Shown piece by piece: positions 17,418 to 26,554 of a DNA stretch of 64,000 nucleotides. Position numbers and translations under genes: made by a program. Numbering within the stretch: position 1 is the stretch's first letter; every line of letters starts with the position of its first letter. A model generated the notes under the pieces. That model did not search any database and was not told where the DNA came from. It saw nothing but the letters and a program-made list of their open reading frames with translations. Origin of the DNA: Enterococcus avium ATCC 14025 (GTDB lineage Bacteria; Bacillota; Bacilli; Lactobacillales; Enterococcaceae); assembly GCF_000406965.1 (NCBI RefSeq), contig NZ_KE136364.1, forward strand, positions 458,811 to 522,810, written 5' to 3'.

Positions 17418-17821
17418 AGTCTTTAAGAAAAGCTGGTGTCAAGATAGGCGATGTCATAATTATTGGCATTTTGATTATTAGCTCCTTTATTCCCTTATTC
17501 GTATTTTCACTCGAAAAGAAGAACAATTCAACTGAAGATACTACCAAATATGCCATCGTTCGGATTGATGGTGAGGAAGTGAATCGCTTCGATTTGGATA
17601 AGATCAATCATAAAATTGTGAAGTATTACCCGTCTAAGGGACAATATAATATTGTTGAGATTGAAGATGGAAGAATTCGAGTTAAAGAAGATAATAGTCC
17701 TGATCAGATTGCAGTGAAAACCGGATGGATATCGAAACCTGGACAAACAAGCGTTTGTTTACCCCATAAGCTAGTTATTAGTGTTGAGAAAAAAGGAAGT
17801 TCGGATTATTACATTTACTAA
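17414..17821 (+). CDS. Membrane-anchored NusG domain II protein
   Basis: 135 residues. One N-terminal membrane segment (VIIIGILIISSFIPLFVFSL, residues 14-33) then an extracytoplasmic NusG_II-type beta domain (YAIVRIDGEEVNRFDLDK, VEIEDGRIRVKEDNSPDQ, TGWISKPGQTSVCLPHKLVI). Such proteins are common beside flavin or thiamine lipoprotein genes in Firmicutes, but their role is unknown. The 4-bp overlap with zagA indicates coupled translation. Confidence 0.8.
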   Translation: MKSLRKAGVKIGDVIIIGILIISSFIPLFVFSLEKKNNSTEDTTKYAIVRIDGEEVNRFDLDKINHKIVKYYPSKGQYNIVEIEDGRIRVKEDNSPDQIAVKTGWISKPGQTSVCLPHKLVISVEKKGSSDYYIY

Positions 17822-18816
17822 TCATTAAGACGAGTGGCACGAACATCAATAACACATAAAACTTTATAGAAGAATGGCTATATATATCTTGATTTATTAA
17901 CAATACAAGATAAATAAGGGGCGCTATGATCTCTGCTCAAGCACTATGCCAGGTTAATCAGGCGGATTAATTCAAATTTAGGATAATCAATAATAGAATC
18001 TTGAATTCTGAATGTTTCCAATGAAAAACCAAATGATAGGTCTGTTAGAATTCATTGTTAGTTATTTTAAAGGGTCCTTCTGATCTCGTTATCTTACTAA
18101 TAAATGAGAAATGAAGATACCACATGCACTAGGAAAATTGAAGAAAAAAAACTATTAGATGATCCTTTATTGATGATTGTGGAAAATAATTTTCAAATTA
18201 GCAGATCCCCGTAATTAGTAGTATTTGCATATTTATTGCTGACCAATTATGCCATCAAAATGTGGATCAGTAAGTATCCTAATCAGATCTTTAAGCAATT
18301 CAAGCAAATAAATTCATGGTTAGTCATTCGGAGAAGAGTACTCCTTACAATCATGCTGTGATAGAGACATTTCTGTTAAACGAGAAGCATTAAACAAACA
18401 TAGGTTAAAAGTAAGACAGAAGTTGTTAGGAGGCTTGTAGAATATCTAGAAAACTGCTAAAACATAAACCTAATATATTCTAGTTTAGATTATCAAACTC
18501 CAATCAAATCTCTTCTTTTACAGAATTTAACTTTTTTGTTTGTAAAAGTCTTGTCACTCCAGTATTGGGTTATAAAGTTCATTCTTTTGTAGGAAGATTA
18601 ATTTTTTGTCTCTAGAAACTCTGTCTAAGATTTGATGCAACATCAAAATGTTTATATTTATGAAGTGGCACATAGATGTGACTATTAGGAATAACGATCC
18701 GAGGAGCAAGAATACTGTTTCTGGTAAATATGAAACGAATTATGAAGACAAAAATGGGAATACCTGGATGAATTAACAAGAGAATATTCTAACTTTTCCA
18801 CGTTTTCGTTTAAGAT
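17822..18816. other. Non-coding stretch with degenerate remains
   Basis: About one kilobase with stops in all frames. The only recognisable trace is an IS3-family transposase fragment (separate entry). Otherwise AT-rich, with no promoter or RNA gene that I can support. It separates the first zinc operon from the second. Confidence 0.6.
18322..18390 (+). pseudogene. IS3-family transposase C-terminal remnant
   Basis: Translation gives HSEKSTPYNHAVIETFL then NEKH and a stop, which lines up with the SxKGNPYDNAxxESFF-TLKxE block around the last catalytic Glu of IS3/IS150 transposases. Everything around it is decayed. Confidence 0.55.
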
Positions 18817-18837
18817 AATTGCAAATTATTTGCAATT
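18817..18837. promoter_or_regulatory. Perfect 10-1-10 palindrome, probable metal-regulator operator
   Basis: AATTGCAAAT and its exact reverse complement ATTTGCAATT flank one T. The layout (inverted repeat with a one-base centre) is that of Fur-family sites, but the sequence differs from the Zur box at 12027. It ends 37 bp before a COG0523 start codon, where a repressor would act. Confidence 0.65.
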
Positions 18838-18874
18838 GTATAGAAGATCATTTTAATACGAAGGAGAGAAAAGA

Positions 18875-19966
18875 ATGAGTTTAATACCAATTACGGTTCT
18901 AACTGGGTTTCTGGGTTCAGGGAAGACTACCCTATTAAATAAATTAATGAAAGATACCAGAGATGAAAATGTAGTAATTATAGTCAATGAATACGGAGAT
19001 GTTGGAATTGATCATCAATTAGTCTTAACAAATGAGCAAGAAAAGATTTTTCAAATGAATAATGGATGCATGTGCTGTGTATTACGAGAAGATCTGATTG
19101 ACATGTTTCTGGCTATTTTGCAAGTGGCTGAAAAAGGTAGTGCCCCGATAGATCGAATAATTATTGAAACAAGTGGTTTAGCAGAACCTAGTCCTATAGC
19201 ACAAACAATTATTCGTACCCCGTTGTTAAATGAACATTTTGTTGTTGATAGTTTGATCACATTAGTTGACGCCAAAAATGGCTTGTACCAACTAGAAAAT
19301 TATAACGAAGCGGTTGAGCAAGTTGGTTTTGCAGATAAAATTTTTCTTACTAAGACAGATTTAACTGATACAAGAGAAGTGAATAGATTAAAAAAAGTGC
19401 TAAATAAGATCAATTCTCTTGTTGATACAGATGTACTCAATATGAATACTGTTACTTATGAAGACATTGTCGGGTTAGATTTATTCGATCGATCCATCTC
19501 GGGGGCAAAAAATGTGAATGTTGATATTGACCACATGATAAATAACCATACTATTAATAATCACCAACAAAGCGGACACCATGACCATGACCGTCATCAT
19601 GAAGGCCATGGTCATGGAAGTCATCATCATATCCACACAGACGTAGATACCTGTGTAATTACAAGTAATTCTCCTCTGCCTGAAGAACAAGTTGGTAGTT
19701 GGCTTAGATTGTTGATTTTTCAATACGGGATGGATTTGATGCGCTATAAAGGAATTTTGAGCATTGAAGGACAACCGTGCCAGATCGTTTTACAAGGGGT
19801 TAACATGGTCTATAAGCTTGAAGAAGGACAAGCTTGGAAGGGATCTCCAGAGACAAAAATCGTATTAATTGGAAAGAATTTACCACAAAAAGAGATAACG
19901 GATATGCTTTTGGTTGATAGTAAAAAAAGTATATCCGACCATCAGTTAAGGAATTCCTATGAATAA
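18875..19966 (+). CDS. COG0523 zinc GTPase with long His-rich segment
   Basis: 363 residues. GFLGSGKTT at residues 11-19, NEYGDVGIDHQ, metal motif NGCMCC near residue 68, TKTD base motif, then a His/Asp/Gly-rich stretch near residues 235-262 (HHDHDRHHEGHGHGSHHH) and a C-terminal CobW-like domain. It is closer to the 330-residue protein at 13168 than to ZagA. The His-rich loop probably binds several metal ions. It opens a second unit with an Amt-like gene, which it overlaps by 8 bp. Confidence 0.9.
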   Translation: MSLIPITVLTGFLGSGKTTLLNKLMKDTRDENVVIIVNEYGDVGIDHQLVLTNEQEKIFQMNNGCMCCVLREDLIDMFLAILQVAEKGSAPIDRIIIETSGLAEPSPIAQTIIRTPLLNEHFVVDSLITLVDAKNGLYQLENYNEAVEQVGFADKIFLTKTDLTDTREVNRLKKVLNKINSLVDTDVLNMNTVTYEDIVGLDLFDRSISGAKNVNVDIDHMINNHTINNHQQSGHHDHDRHHEGHGHGSHHHIHTDVDTCVITSNSPLPEEQVGSWLRLLIFQYGMDLMRYKGILSIEGQPCQIVLQGVNMVYKLEEGQAWKGSPETKIVLIGKNLPQKEITDMLLVDSKKSISDHQLRNSYE

Positions 19967-21072
19967 TATATTTCTTTGGCTTTGTTTTGGGGTTATGTGG
20001 CTGATGGTATTTGGGGTTGTTTTGTATTATATCGGGATGATCGATCGCAAGTATATACGTCACACACTCGTTTTGGGGATAATCACTATTCTCTCTACTA
20101 CTGTATTTTGGTTAGCTATGGGATATTCATTAAGCTTTTATGGAAATATTCAATATAGTATTTTTTCTGATTTGATATTACCAGATGAAGTTGTTTCACT
20201 AGTTTTGCAACTACTCTTTTGCCTATATGCAGTAATTATGCTTGTAGGCTCAGTGTTAGAACGAAGTAACTGGAAATACATTGCCTTATATGTTCCTTTA
20301 TGGATTTTATTTATCTATGCACCAGTGTGTTATTCATTGTGGGGAGAACAGAATTGGCTGAGTGATATTGGTGTTTTAGATTATTCTGGGGGATTAGTCG
20401 TACACGCCACTGCCGGGATAGGTAGTCTTGTTTTAGCAAGAACTTTACCTATTCGCTCAAAGATTACAGGACCATCTGATATACAGGAAATAATGGCTTT
20501 TATCGGAATGGTATTTATTACTTTAGGATGGTTTGGATTTAATATGGCTCCTTCAGGTGAGATGGGAGAAGCAGCAATCCTAATTTGGTTAAATACGCTT
20601 ATTTCAATTATAGGTGGAGGAATAAGCTGGTTTTTAACACGACGAGTACTAGAACAACAAATTTCTGTTTTTGACCTGATGAATGGAATGATTGTTGGCT
20701 TGGTAGGAAGTACCTGTTCTGTAGGTTATGTGGGACCAAGCGCTTCATTGTTGATTTCAATAATTGTGTGTATTGCTTGCCCAATTGTTATTGAAAGAAT
20801 ACATCAGTATTTTCCAAACTTTGATGATGCAGGAGATTCTTTTGGGATGAACGCGATTGGCGGAATTATTGGGTCTATTTTAACAGGTATTCTAGCAGAA
20901 AAAGGGAATTTTTTTAATCAATTGATCGGGACTTTTTTGTTTGCTTATGGAGTTTTGGTTTAAGTTTTTTTATTCATTACTTTTTGAGAAAGCTGATTAA
21001 TGATTTTGATGCACAATCCTCTTCAAAGAATAATGAAACAGAATATATTTCAAGTACGGAGGTGAAACGTTG
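19959..21072 (+). pseudogene. Amt-family channel, frameshifted near its end
   Basis: The first frame (19959-20963, 334 residues) has Amt features: about ten membrane helices, DYSGGLVVHATAGIGSLVLA (compare DFAGGTVVH in AmtB), and DDAGDSFGMNAIGGIIGSIL near the end. Amt proteins are usually about 400 residues. After the TAA at 20961 the -1 frame continues with LSFFIHYFLRKLINDFD and runs to a TGA at 21072, completing the last helix and tail. So a small indel or a frameshift event splits the gene. An Amt paralogue behind a zinc chaperone is unusual; the substrate may not be ammonium. Confidence 0.75.
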
Positions 21073-21582
21073 ATTTTATCAGGAAGAAAAATTCAAGAGT
21101 TACAAAATGATAAAATTATTATCACTCCATTTAATGAAGAACAAATCAATCCTAATAGTTATAATTTGCGATTGCATAATCAAATTGGAGTTTATACGGA
21201 TTCGGTTTTAGATGTGAAAAGAAAAAATGAAATAAAGGTATTTACAATTCCACAATCTGGTTTTCTGCTTGAACCCCATCACCTATATTTAGGAAGAACG
21301 GTTGAGTACACTGCAACGGACTTTTTCGTACCTATGTTAGAAGGACGATCTTCTTTAGGGAGACTCGGATTAAATATTCATGTAACAGCTGGGTTTGGTG
21401 ATATCGGTTTCTCTGGCTATTGGACATTAGAAATGCATGCGATTGCTCCGATTTGGATTTATCCTGGAATTGATATTTGTCAGATATACTATCATACAAT
21501 CGAAGGTGAGTATGATCTCTATCGGAAAAAATACTCTGAGAATAATGGTTTAGAAGCTAGCAAAATGTATATGGAATTTTAA
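21070..21582 (+). CDS. dcd: dCTP deaminase
   Basis: 170 residues from a TTG five bases after GGAGGTGA. Motifs of the dCTP deaminase/dUTPase fold are visible: NPNSYNLRL, MLEGRSSLGRLGL, VTAGFGDIGFSGYWTLE. The enzyme makes dUTP from dCTP without zinc. Zinc-dependent dCMP or cytidine deaminase serves the same pathway, so this could be a zinc-sparing bypass for dTMP synthesis; that is inference from the neighbours. Confidence 0.88.
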   Translation: MILSGRKIQELQNDKIIITPFNEEQINPNSYNLRLHNQIGVYTDSVLDVKRKNEIKVFTIPQSGFLLEPHHLYLGRTVEYTATDFFVPMLEGRSSLGRLGLNIHVTAGFGDIGFSGYWTLEMHAIAPIWIYPGIDICQIYYHTIEGEYDLYRKKYSENNGLEASKMYMEF

Positions 21583-21595
21583 GTGGAGGTAGAAA

Positions 21596-22626
21596 ATGGT
21601 AGAGAAAAAAGAAATCGTAATTATAGGTGCTGGAGCTGCAGGTGTTGGAATGGGAGTCACTTTAACAGAACTTGGGATGAGTGATTTTGTGATTCTTGAA
21701 AAAGAAAAAGTTGGAAACAGTTTTGCTAATTGGCCGCAAGAGACGAGATTTATTACCCCTTCTTTTACAAGTAATGGGTTTGGTATGTCTGATTTAAATG
21801 CCGTAGCGGTTGATACTTCTCCTGCGTATACTCTAGGAAAAGAACGGCTTTCAGGTATTGATTACGCAGAATACTTGCAATTGGTTTCAGATGAATATCA
21901 TCTTCCACTTAAGACAGATTGTACAGTTAAAACTATAAAAAAAGAAGGAACAAAATATCTTATAGAAACAACTAAAGGAACGATTTCTACGAAGTATCTC
22001 ATCTTTGCTGTTGGAGAATTTTCTTTTCCGGTTAAAACCAACATTGAAGGTGCTGATAGATTTGGATTGCATTACGGAGAAGTGAATTCTTGGAAAGAAA
22101 TTGAAGGGGAACACCAAACGATTATCGGGGGGAATGAAAGTGCAATTGACGCCGCTCTTGAATTAGCGAAATTAGGTAAAGATGTGTCTATCTATACAAA
22201 AAGTTCTGGTTTAGATTCTAGGGAAGCAGATCCAAGTATAAGACTATCCCCTTATACAAGACAGAGATTTTTACATCTGCAACAATTAGAAGAATCGAGA
22301 AATTAGCAGATGGATACGAACTGATTACTGATAATGGAGAATCATTTAAGGCGGAAAATACCCCAATTGTTTGTACAGGATTTCAAAATGGCGTAAAAAC
22401 AATTGCTACATCTTTATTTGAGTATAAAGAAAACGGAGAGGCGTTATTAAACCAATTTGATGAATCAACAGTAGCAAAAAATGTTTTTCTAACAGGACCG
22501 AGTGTACGAAACGGTTCCGCGATATTCTGTTATGTTTATAAATTCAGACAACGATTTGCATTGATTGCTAGTGAGATTGCCCACCGAAATGAGCTTATTA
22601 TCGATAAAAAAATTAGACTACTATAA
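21596..22626 (+). pseudogene. FAD-dependent NAD(P)-binding oxidoreductase, frameshifted
   Basis: The first frame (21596-22306) starts with the FAD motif IIGAGAAGVGMG, has the ANWPQETRFITPSF and FAVGEFSFP blocks and the second nucleotide motif IIGGNESAIDAALELAKLG. Near 22285 the frame breaks; another frame continues IRRIEKLADGYELITDNGE through VCTGFQNG and VFLTGPSV to a stop at 22626. Joined, it would be about 343 residues, normal for CzcO/monooxygenase-like flavoproteins. GGAGGT precedes the ATG. Last gene of the COG0523-Amt-dcd unit; substrate unknown. Confidence 0.8.
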
Positions 22627-22755
22627 AATGCAATCTTTCTGTTTAGAGGATTGTTCTAGTTGTGAAATAACATGTACGTGTTAAAGAAACACGAAAATTG
22701 AAATGAAGAATCCTTATTGTTTAGTCTCTAGTATTAGAAATGGCCGCAAATGTGG

Positions 22756-22787
22756 TTGACAAAAAAAATTTTTTAGGGTAACCTAAA
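22756..22787 (+). promoter_or_regulatory. Promoter with DtxR/MntR-type palindrome upstream of efaCBA
   Basis: TTGACA at 22756-22761 is a consensus -35; TAACCT 17 bp on is a weak -10. TTTAGG-GTAA-CCTAAA at 22772-22787 is a perfect inverted repeat of the DtxR/MntR family type (compare TTAGGTTAGCCTAA) and overlaps the -10. EfaCBA operons are known to be repressed by the manganese regulator EfaR through such sites. Confidence 0.75.
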
Positions 22788-22792
22788 ACTGT

Positions 22793-22807
22793 TGATAATC
22801 ATTATCG
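22793..22807. promoter_or_regulatory. Fur-family 7-1-7-like box upstream of efaCBA
   Basis: GATAAT-C-ATTATC at 22794-22806 is a perfect palindrome and matches the core of Fur/PerR-type boxes (TGATAATNATTATCA). It lies just after the DtxR-type site and 19 bp before the start codon. Confidence 0.65.
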
Positions 22808-22825
22808 ATTAGAAGGGGGAGAGCT

Positions 22826-23545
22826 ATGTTAAAAGTTTGTGATGCTAGTGTTTTTTATAATAATTTTTTAGCTTTAGAAAAAATTTCATTTGAAATAAAA
22901 AAAGGAACAATTACAGGAATAGTAGGTCCTAACGGCGCTGGGAAATCTACTCTACTAAAAGCTGTGCTAAATATTATTCCTCATCAAGGAGAAATAATGA
23001 TTGATAATGAGGATAGTAAAAAAAAATTAAAGAAGGTTGCTTATGTTGAACAAAAAGCAACTATTGATTCCACCTTTCCGATAAAGGTTAAAGAATGTGT
23101 TTCCTTAGGAACATATGCAGAAATGAAAATTTTTCAAAAAGTAAAAAATAAAGAGTGGAAAAAAGTTACCGAAGCGTTACAGAAAGTGAATTTATCAGAC
23201 TATTCAAATCGTCAAATAGGGGAATTGTCAGGGGGACAATTTCAGCGAGTGCTGGTAGCGAGATGCTTAGTACAGAATGCTGATTATATATTTTTAGACG
23301 AGCCTTTTGTGGGAATAGATTCAATTAGTGAAAGAATTATTATGAATACCCTTAAGGAACTAAAAAAACAGGGGAAAACTATTTTAATCGTTCATCATGA
23401 CTTAAGTAAGGTAAAAGATTACTTTGATAATGTTTTAATTTTAAATAAGAATTTAATTGCTCATGGGAGAGTTGCGGATGTCTTTAATGAATTAAATCTT
23501 AAAAAAGCATACGGAGATACTATATTCATAGAAAAGGAGGTGTAG
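22826..23545 (+). CDS. efaC: Metal ABC transporter ATPase (EfaC/MntB type)
   Basis: 239 residues. Walker A GPNGAGKST at residues 34-42, signature LSGGQFQRVLVAR, Walker B YIFLDEP, switch His in VHHDLSK. It powers a cluster A-I manganese/zinc importer with the next two genes. AAGGGGGAGAG precedes the ATG. First gene after the double operator. Confidence 0.92.
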   Translation: MLKVCDASVFYNNFLALEKISFEIKKGTITGIVGPNGAGKSTLLKAVLNIIPHQGEIMIDNEDSKKKLKKVAYVEQKATIDSTFPIKVKECVSLGTYAEMKIFQKVKNKEWKKVTEALQKVNLSDYSNRQIGELSGGQFQRVLVARCLVQNADYIFLDEPFVGIDSISERIIMNTLKELKKQGKTILIVHHDLSKVKDYFDNVLILNKNLIAHGRVADVFNELNLKKAYGDTIFIEKEV

Positions 23546-23546
23546 T

Positions 23547-24389
23547 ATGATTCAAAATTTTATTCATGGACTGTATGACTTTCACTTTTTACAAAATGCA
23601 TTAATTACTTCTGTAGTTATTGGAATTGTTTCTGGAACAGTAGGATGCTTCATTATTTTAAGAGGGATGTCACTTATGGGCGACGCAATTTCACATGCTG
23701 TTTTACCAGGGGTTGCTATTTCTTATATTTTGGGGATTAATTTTTTTATAGGGGCAATTCTGTTTGGGTTATTTGCTTCTATAATTATTACTTTTATAAA
23801 AGGCAACAGCATTATAAAAGGAGACACTGCTATTGGGATAACTTTCAGTTCCTTTTTAGCACTAGGAGTCATTCTTATTGGTGTTGCTAATAGTTCAACA
23901 GATCTGTTCCATATTTTATTCGGTAATATTTTAGCAGTACAAGATATAGACAAGTGGATCACAATAGGAGTTTCAATCATCGTATTAATTGTTGTCTTTT
24001 TATTCTTTAAAGAATTGCTGATTACTTCTTTTGATCCCTTGATGGCAAAAGCAATGGGAATGAACGTAAATTTTTACCATTATTTATTGATGGTGTTACT
24101 TACTCTAGTCGCTGTAACTGCAATGCAAAGTGTTGGAACCATACTAATTGTCGCGATGCTCATAACCCCAGCAGCGACTGCCTATTTATATGCGACTAGT
24201 TTATCAACTATGATTTTTATATCATCAATATTAGGAGCTTTTTCGTCTATATTAGGATTATTTGTAGGGTACACATTTAATATTGCGGCTGGTTCTAGTA
24301 TTGTTCTTACTTCGGCAACATTTTTTGCTATTAGTTTTTTAATTTCGCCAAAACAAAAATTTTTAAGAAAGAGGGTTACGAATTTATGA
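23547..24389 (+). CDS. efaB: Metal ABC transporter permease (EfaB/MntC type)
   Basis: 280 residues, about eight membrane helices, ABC-3 family ([19 protein letters not shown] near residue 52, [20 protein letters not shown]). AAGGAGGTG precedes the ATG. It begins 1 bp after efaC and overlaps efaA by 4 bp. Confidence 0.92.
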   Translation: MIQNFIHGLYDFHFLQNALITSVVIGIVSGTVGCFIILRGMSLMGDAISHAVLPGVAISYILGINFFIGAILFGLFASIIITFIKGNSIIKGDTAIGITFSSFLALGVILIGVANSSTDLFHILFGNILAVQDIDKWITIGVSIIVLIVVFLFFKELLITSFDPLMAKAMGMNVNFYHYLLMVLLTLVAVTAMQSVGTILIVAMLITPAATAYLYATSLSTMIFISSILGAFSSILGLFVGYTFNIAAGSSIVLTSATFFAISFLISPKQKFLRKRVTNL

Positions 24390-25327
24390 AAAAAAAATGG
24401 AGAAACATTGCGTTAGGCTTAGGAGCCTTGATAAGTATTTTCATGTTAGGAGCGTGCTCAACCGGAAATAATACGAAAGAAACAAATGAAAAACTAAAAG
24501 TGGTCGTTACAAATTCTATTCTTTCTGATATTACCGAGAATATAGCCGGTGATAAAATAGAGTTGCACAGCATAGTTCCTGTTGGAAAAGATCCGCACGA
24601 ATATGAGCCTTTACCAGAAGATGTTCAAAAAACTTCGAAAGCTGACTTGATTTTTTATAATGGTGTAAATCTGGAAACTGGTGGAAACGCTTGGTTTACA
24701 AAGCTAGTGAAGAATGCTAACAAAAAGGAAAATGAGGATTACTTTGCGGTTAGTGATGGAATAGATATCATTTATTTAGAAGGACAAAATGAACGAGGCA
24801 AGGAAGATCCTCATGCATGGTTGAATTTAGAAAATGGGATTATTTATGCAAAAAATATTGAAGAACGTTTAGCAGAAAAAGATCCTGAAAATAAAAAGTT
24901 CTATAAAGAGAATTTAGACAAGTATGTTGAAAAATTAGATTCTTTAGATAAAGAAGCAAAATCTAAATTTGCTGCAATTCCTGAAAATAAAAAAATGATA
25001 GTGACGAGTGAGGGATGCTTTAAGTATTTTTCTAAAGCGTATGATGTTCCATCTGCCTATATTTGGGAGATTAATACTGAAGAAGAGGGAACTCCTGATC
25101 AAATTAAAAGCTTAGTTGAAAAACTCCGCACCACAAAAGTTCCTGCATTATTTGTAGAAAGTAGTGTAGATAATAGACCGATGAAGACAGTAGCGAAAGA
25201 TACGAATATCCCAATCTATTCAACTATTTTTACCGATTCTGTTGCAGAAAAAGGGCAAGATGGAGATAGTTACTATGCGATGATGAAATGGAATCTTGAT
25301 AAGATTGCTGAAGGACTCTCTAAATAA
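24386..25327 (+). CDS. efaA: Manganese-type metal-binding lipoprotein EfaA
   Basis: 313 residues, lipobox MLGAC with Cys24. Metal ligands of the PsaA/EfaA group are visible: GKDPHEYEP, the ED-HAWLN block, [12 protein letters not shown] (Glu replacing the His of zinc proteins) and [20 protein letters not shown]. The Glu/Asp pair points to manganese rather than zinc. EfaA is a known enterococcal antigen and manganese receptor. This ICE copy would add to any chromosomal efaCBA. Confidence 0.93.
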   Translation: MKKKWRNIALGLGALISIFMLGACSTGNNTKETNEKLKVVVTNSILSDITENIAGDKIELHSIVPVGKDPHEYEPLPEDVQKTSKADLIFYNGVNLETGGNAWFTKLVKNANKKENEDYFAVSDGIDIIYLEGQNERGKEDPHAWLNLENGIIYAKNIEERLAEKDPENKKFYKENLDKYVEKLDSLDKEAKSKFAAIPENKKMIVTSEGCFKYFSKAYDVPSAYIWEINTEEEGTPDQIKSLVEKLRTTKVPALFVESSVDNRPMKTVAKDTNIPIYSTIFTDSVAEKGQDGDSYYAMMKWNLDKIAEGLSK

Positions 25328-25342
25328 TTTGGAGGATAAAAC

Positions 25343-25576
25343 ATGGTTAAAATTAAACAAACTACCATATTAATCTATTTGCTAGCAATACAAAAATTAT
25401 CTAAAAAAAGGAAAGGAATCAAGAACAATGACTTAGCAAAAATTCTAAACGTCAATCCATCGTCTGTTAGTGAGATGTTGGATAAGCTCAGGAGTGAAGA
25501 TTATTTAGAAAAAGACTTTCGTTTAACGTCTAAAGGAACTCGATTTATCCAAAATTACAAAAATCGTTTTATCTAA
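25343..25576 (+). CDS. Short winged-helix regulator, DtxR-like DNA-binding domain only
   Basis: 77 residues: a winged helix (LAKILNVNPSSVSEMLDKLR, then EDYLEKDFRLTSKG) like the first domain of DtxR/MntR/EfaR. EfaR-type proteins are about 215 residues, with metal-binding and dimerisation domains after this; both are missing and the gene simply stops. TTGGAGG precedes the ATG, 15 bp after efaA. It might bind the palindrome at 22772 without metal control, or be a stump. Confidence 0.75.
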   Translation: MVKIKQTTILIYLLAIQKLSKKRKGIKNNDLAKILNVNPSSVSEMLDKLRSEDYLEKDFRLTSKGTRFIQNYKNRFI

Positions 25577-25623
25577 ATCTGATGATAGTGTTGCTATTAA
25601 CAATAGTGAGGGAGGAGTAAATA

Positions 25624-25716
25624 ATGATAATTACTATAGTAATGTTTTCTATTATTGTAATAGCTGCCTACAATTTTTTAAAATCATTTTCAGATTATTT
25701 CAGAAAGGATGAATGA
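25624..25716 (+). CDS. 30-residue membrane peptide
   Basis: MIITIVMFSIIVIAAYNFLK followed by SFSDYFRKDE. A single hydrophobic helix with a charged tail, preceded by GGGAGGAG. It has the look of a small transporter-associated membrane protein. It lies directly before another such peptide, after the efa genes. Confidence 0.55.
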   Translation: MIITIVMFSIIVIAAYNFLKSFSDYFRKDE

Positions 25717-25721
25717 GCTAT

Positions 25722-25820
25722 ATGAGTCTATTAATTCTTCTAGGGTTACTTTTTGTATCAGTTATTCTGCTCTTTCTCATCAATTTAGGTCTAAGAAATG
25801 AATTTAGTAATAGACGTTAA
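25722..25820 (+). CDS. 32-residue membrane peptide
   Basis: MSLLILLGLLFVSVILLFLI then NLGLRNEFSNRR: one membrane helix with a basic tail. It starts 5 nt after the previous stop; the ribosome site (AAGGATGA) is modest. The pair may act with the efa or ECF transporter; no family recognised. Confidence 0.5.
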   Translation: MSLLILLGLLFVSVILLFLINLGLRNEFSNRR

Positions 25821-25885
25821 CGGTTGAAACTTCTATTCCTGTATAAGATAATGAAGTAAATTCATCTTATTAGGAGGAAGTACCC

Positions 25886-26509
25886 ATAGAGACCAGAGAT
25901 TATATTACAACTCACCAAAAGTTAATAGAAAGTGGGCTAAGCCATTTTGAAAAAGAAGGATTTCAACAAACTAAGATAAGGCAACTGTGCTTGACCGCAG
26001 GCGTAACTACGGGTGCTTTTTATAAACATTTTACTTCTAAGGAAGCGCTATTTGAAGAAATTATTCAGCCGCATATTAATGCGCTTATTAACATGTATAA
26101 TGAAGAGTTTGCCAAATACCTCTTAAACTTAGAAAATATAGATATAGAGAAAAGTTGGAGAGAGAACTTCAATGAATTAGATCCATTTATTAATTATATT
26201 TTTGAGAATAAACGTATATTCGATTTGGTTTTATTCCAATCAGCTGGAACCAAATATCAAGATATTGTTGAAAAAATTACATCATTTGTGACAAAAAAGA
26301 CAGTCTGTTGTCTAGATAAGTTAAAGACTATCGGAATGATCAATCAAAATTTAGTCTTTAATGAAGAAGAAATCCACTTCTACATTTACTCATTCTACGC
26401 TACATTCTATGATATATTGAAGCATAGCTATTCAAAAGAAAAGACTATGCTATTAACCAGAAGATTGTATCAATTTTCTGTTCCTGGGTGGATTGAATTA
26501 CTGAGTTAA
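25886..26509 (+). CDS. TetR-family regulator with apparent ATA start
   Basis: Reading from ATA at 25886 gives 207 residues; AGGAGG sits seven bases before it, and no ATG, GTG or TTG in frame lies near. The N-terminal helix-turn-helix is intact only from there (LIESGLSHFEKEGFQQTKI, then TTGAFYKHFTSKEALFEEI). The first standard start is a TTG/ATG near 25990 and would cut the DNA-binding domain. So the start is either a real AUA codon or a mutated ATG. It precedes the ECF transporter genes and is probably their regulator. Confidence 0.75.
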   Translation: METRDYITTHQKLIESGLSHFEKEGFQQTKIRQLCLTAGVTTGAFYKHFTSKEALFEEIIQPHINALINMYNEEFAKYLLNLENIDIEKSWRENFNELDPFINYIFENKRIFDLVLFQSAGTKYQDIVEKITSFVTKKTVCCLDKLKTIGMINQNLVFNEEEIHFYIYSFYATFYDILKHSYSKEKTMLLTRRLYQFSVPGWIELLS

Positions 26510-26554
26510 TTAAAAAAAGCTTGCATTGAGAATTGTTCTCAGTTATGCTTTTTG

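Noticed and set aside
22307..22626. Independent small gene after the flavoprotein
   Set aside because: No start or ribosome site; its translation continues the flavoprotein sequence, so it is the second half of a frameshifted gene.
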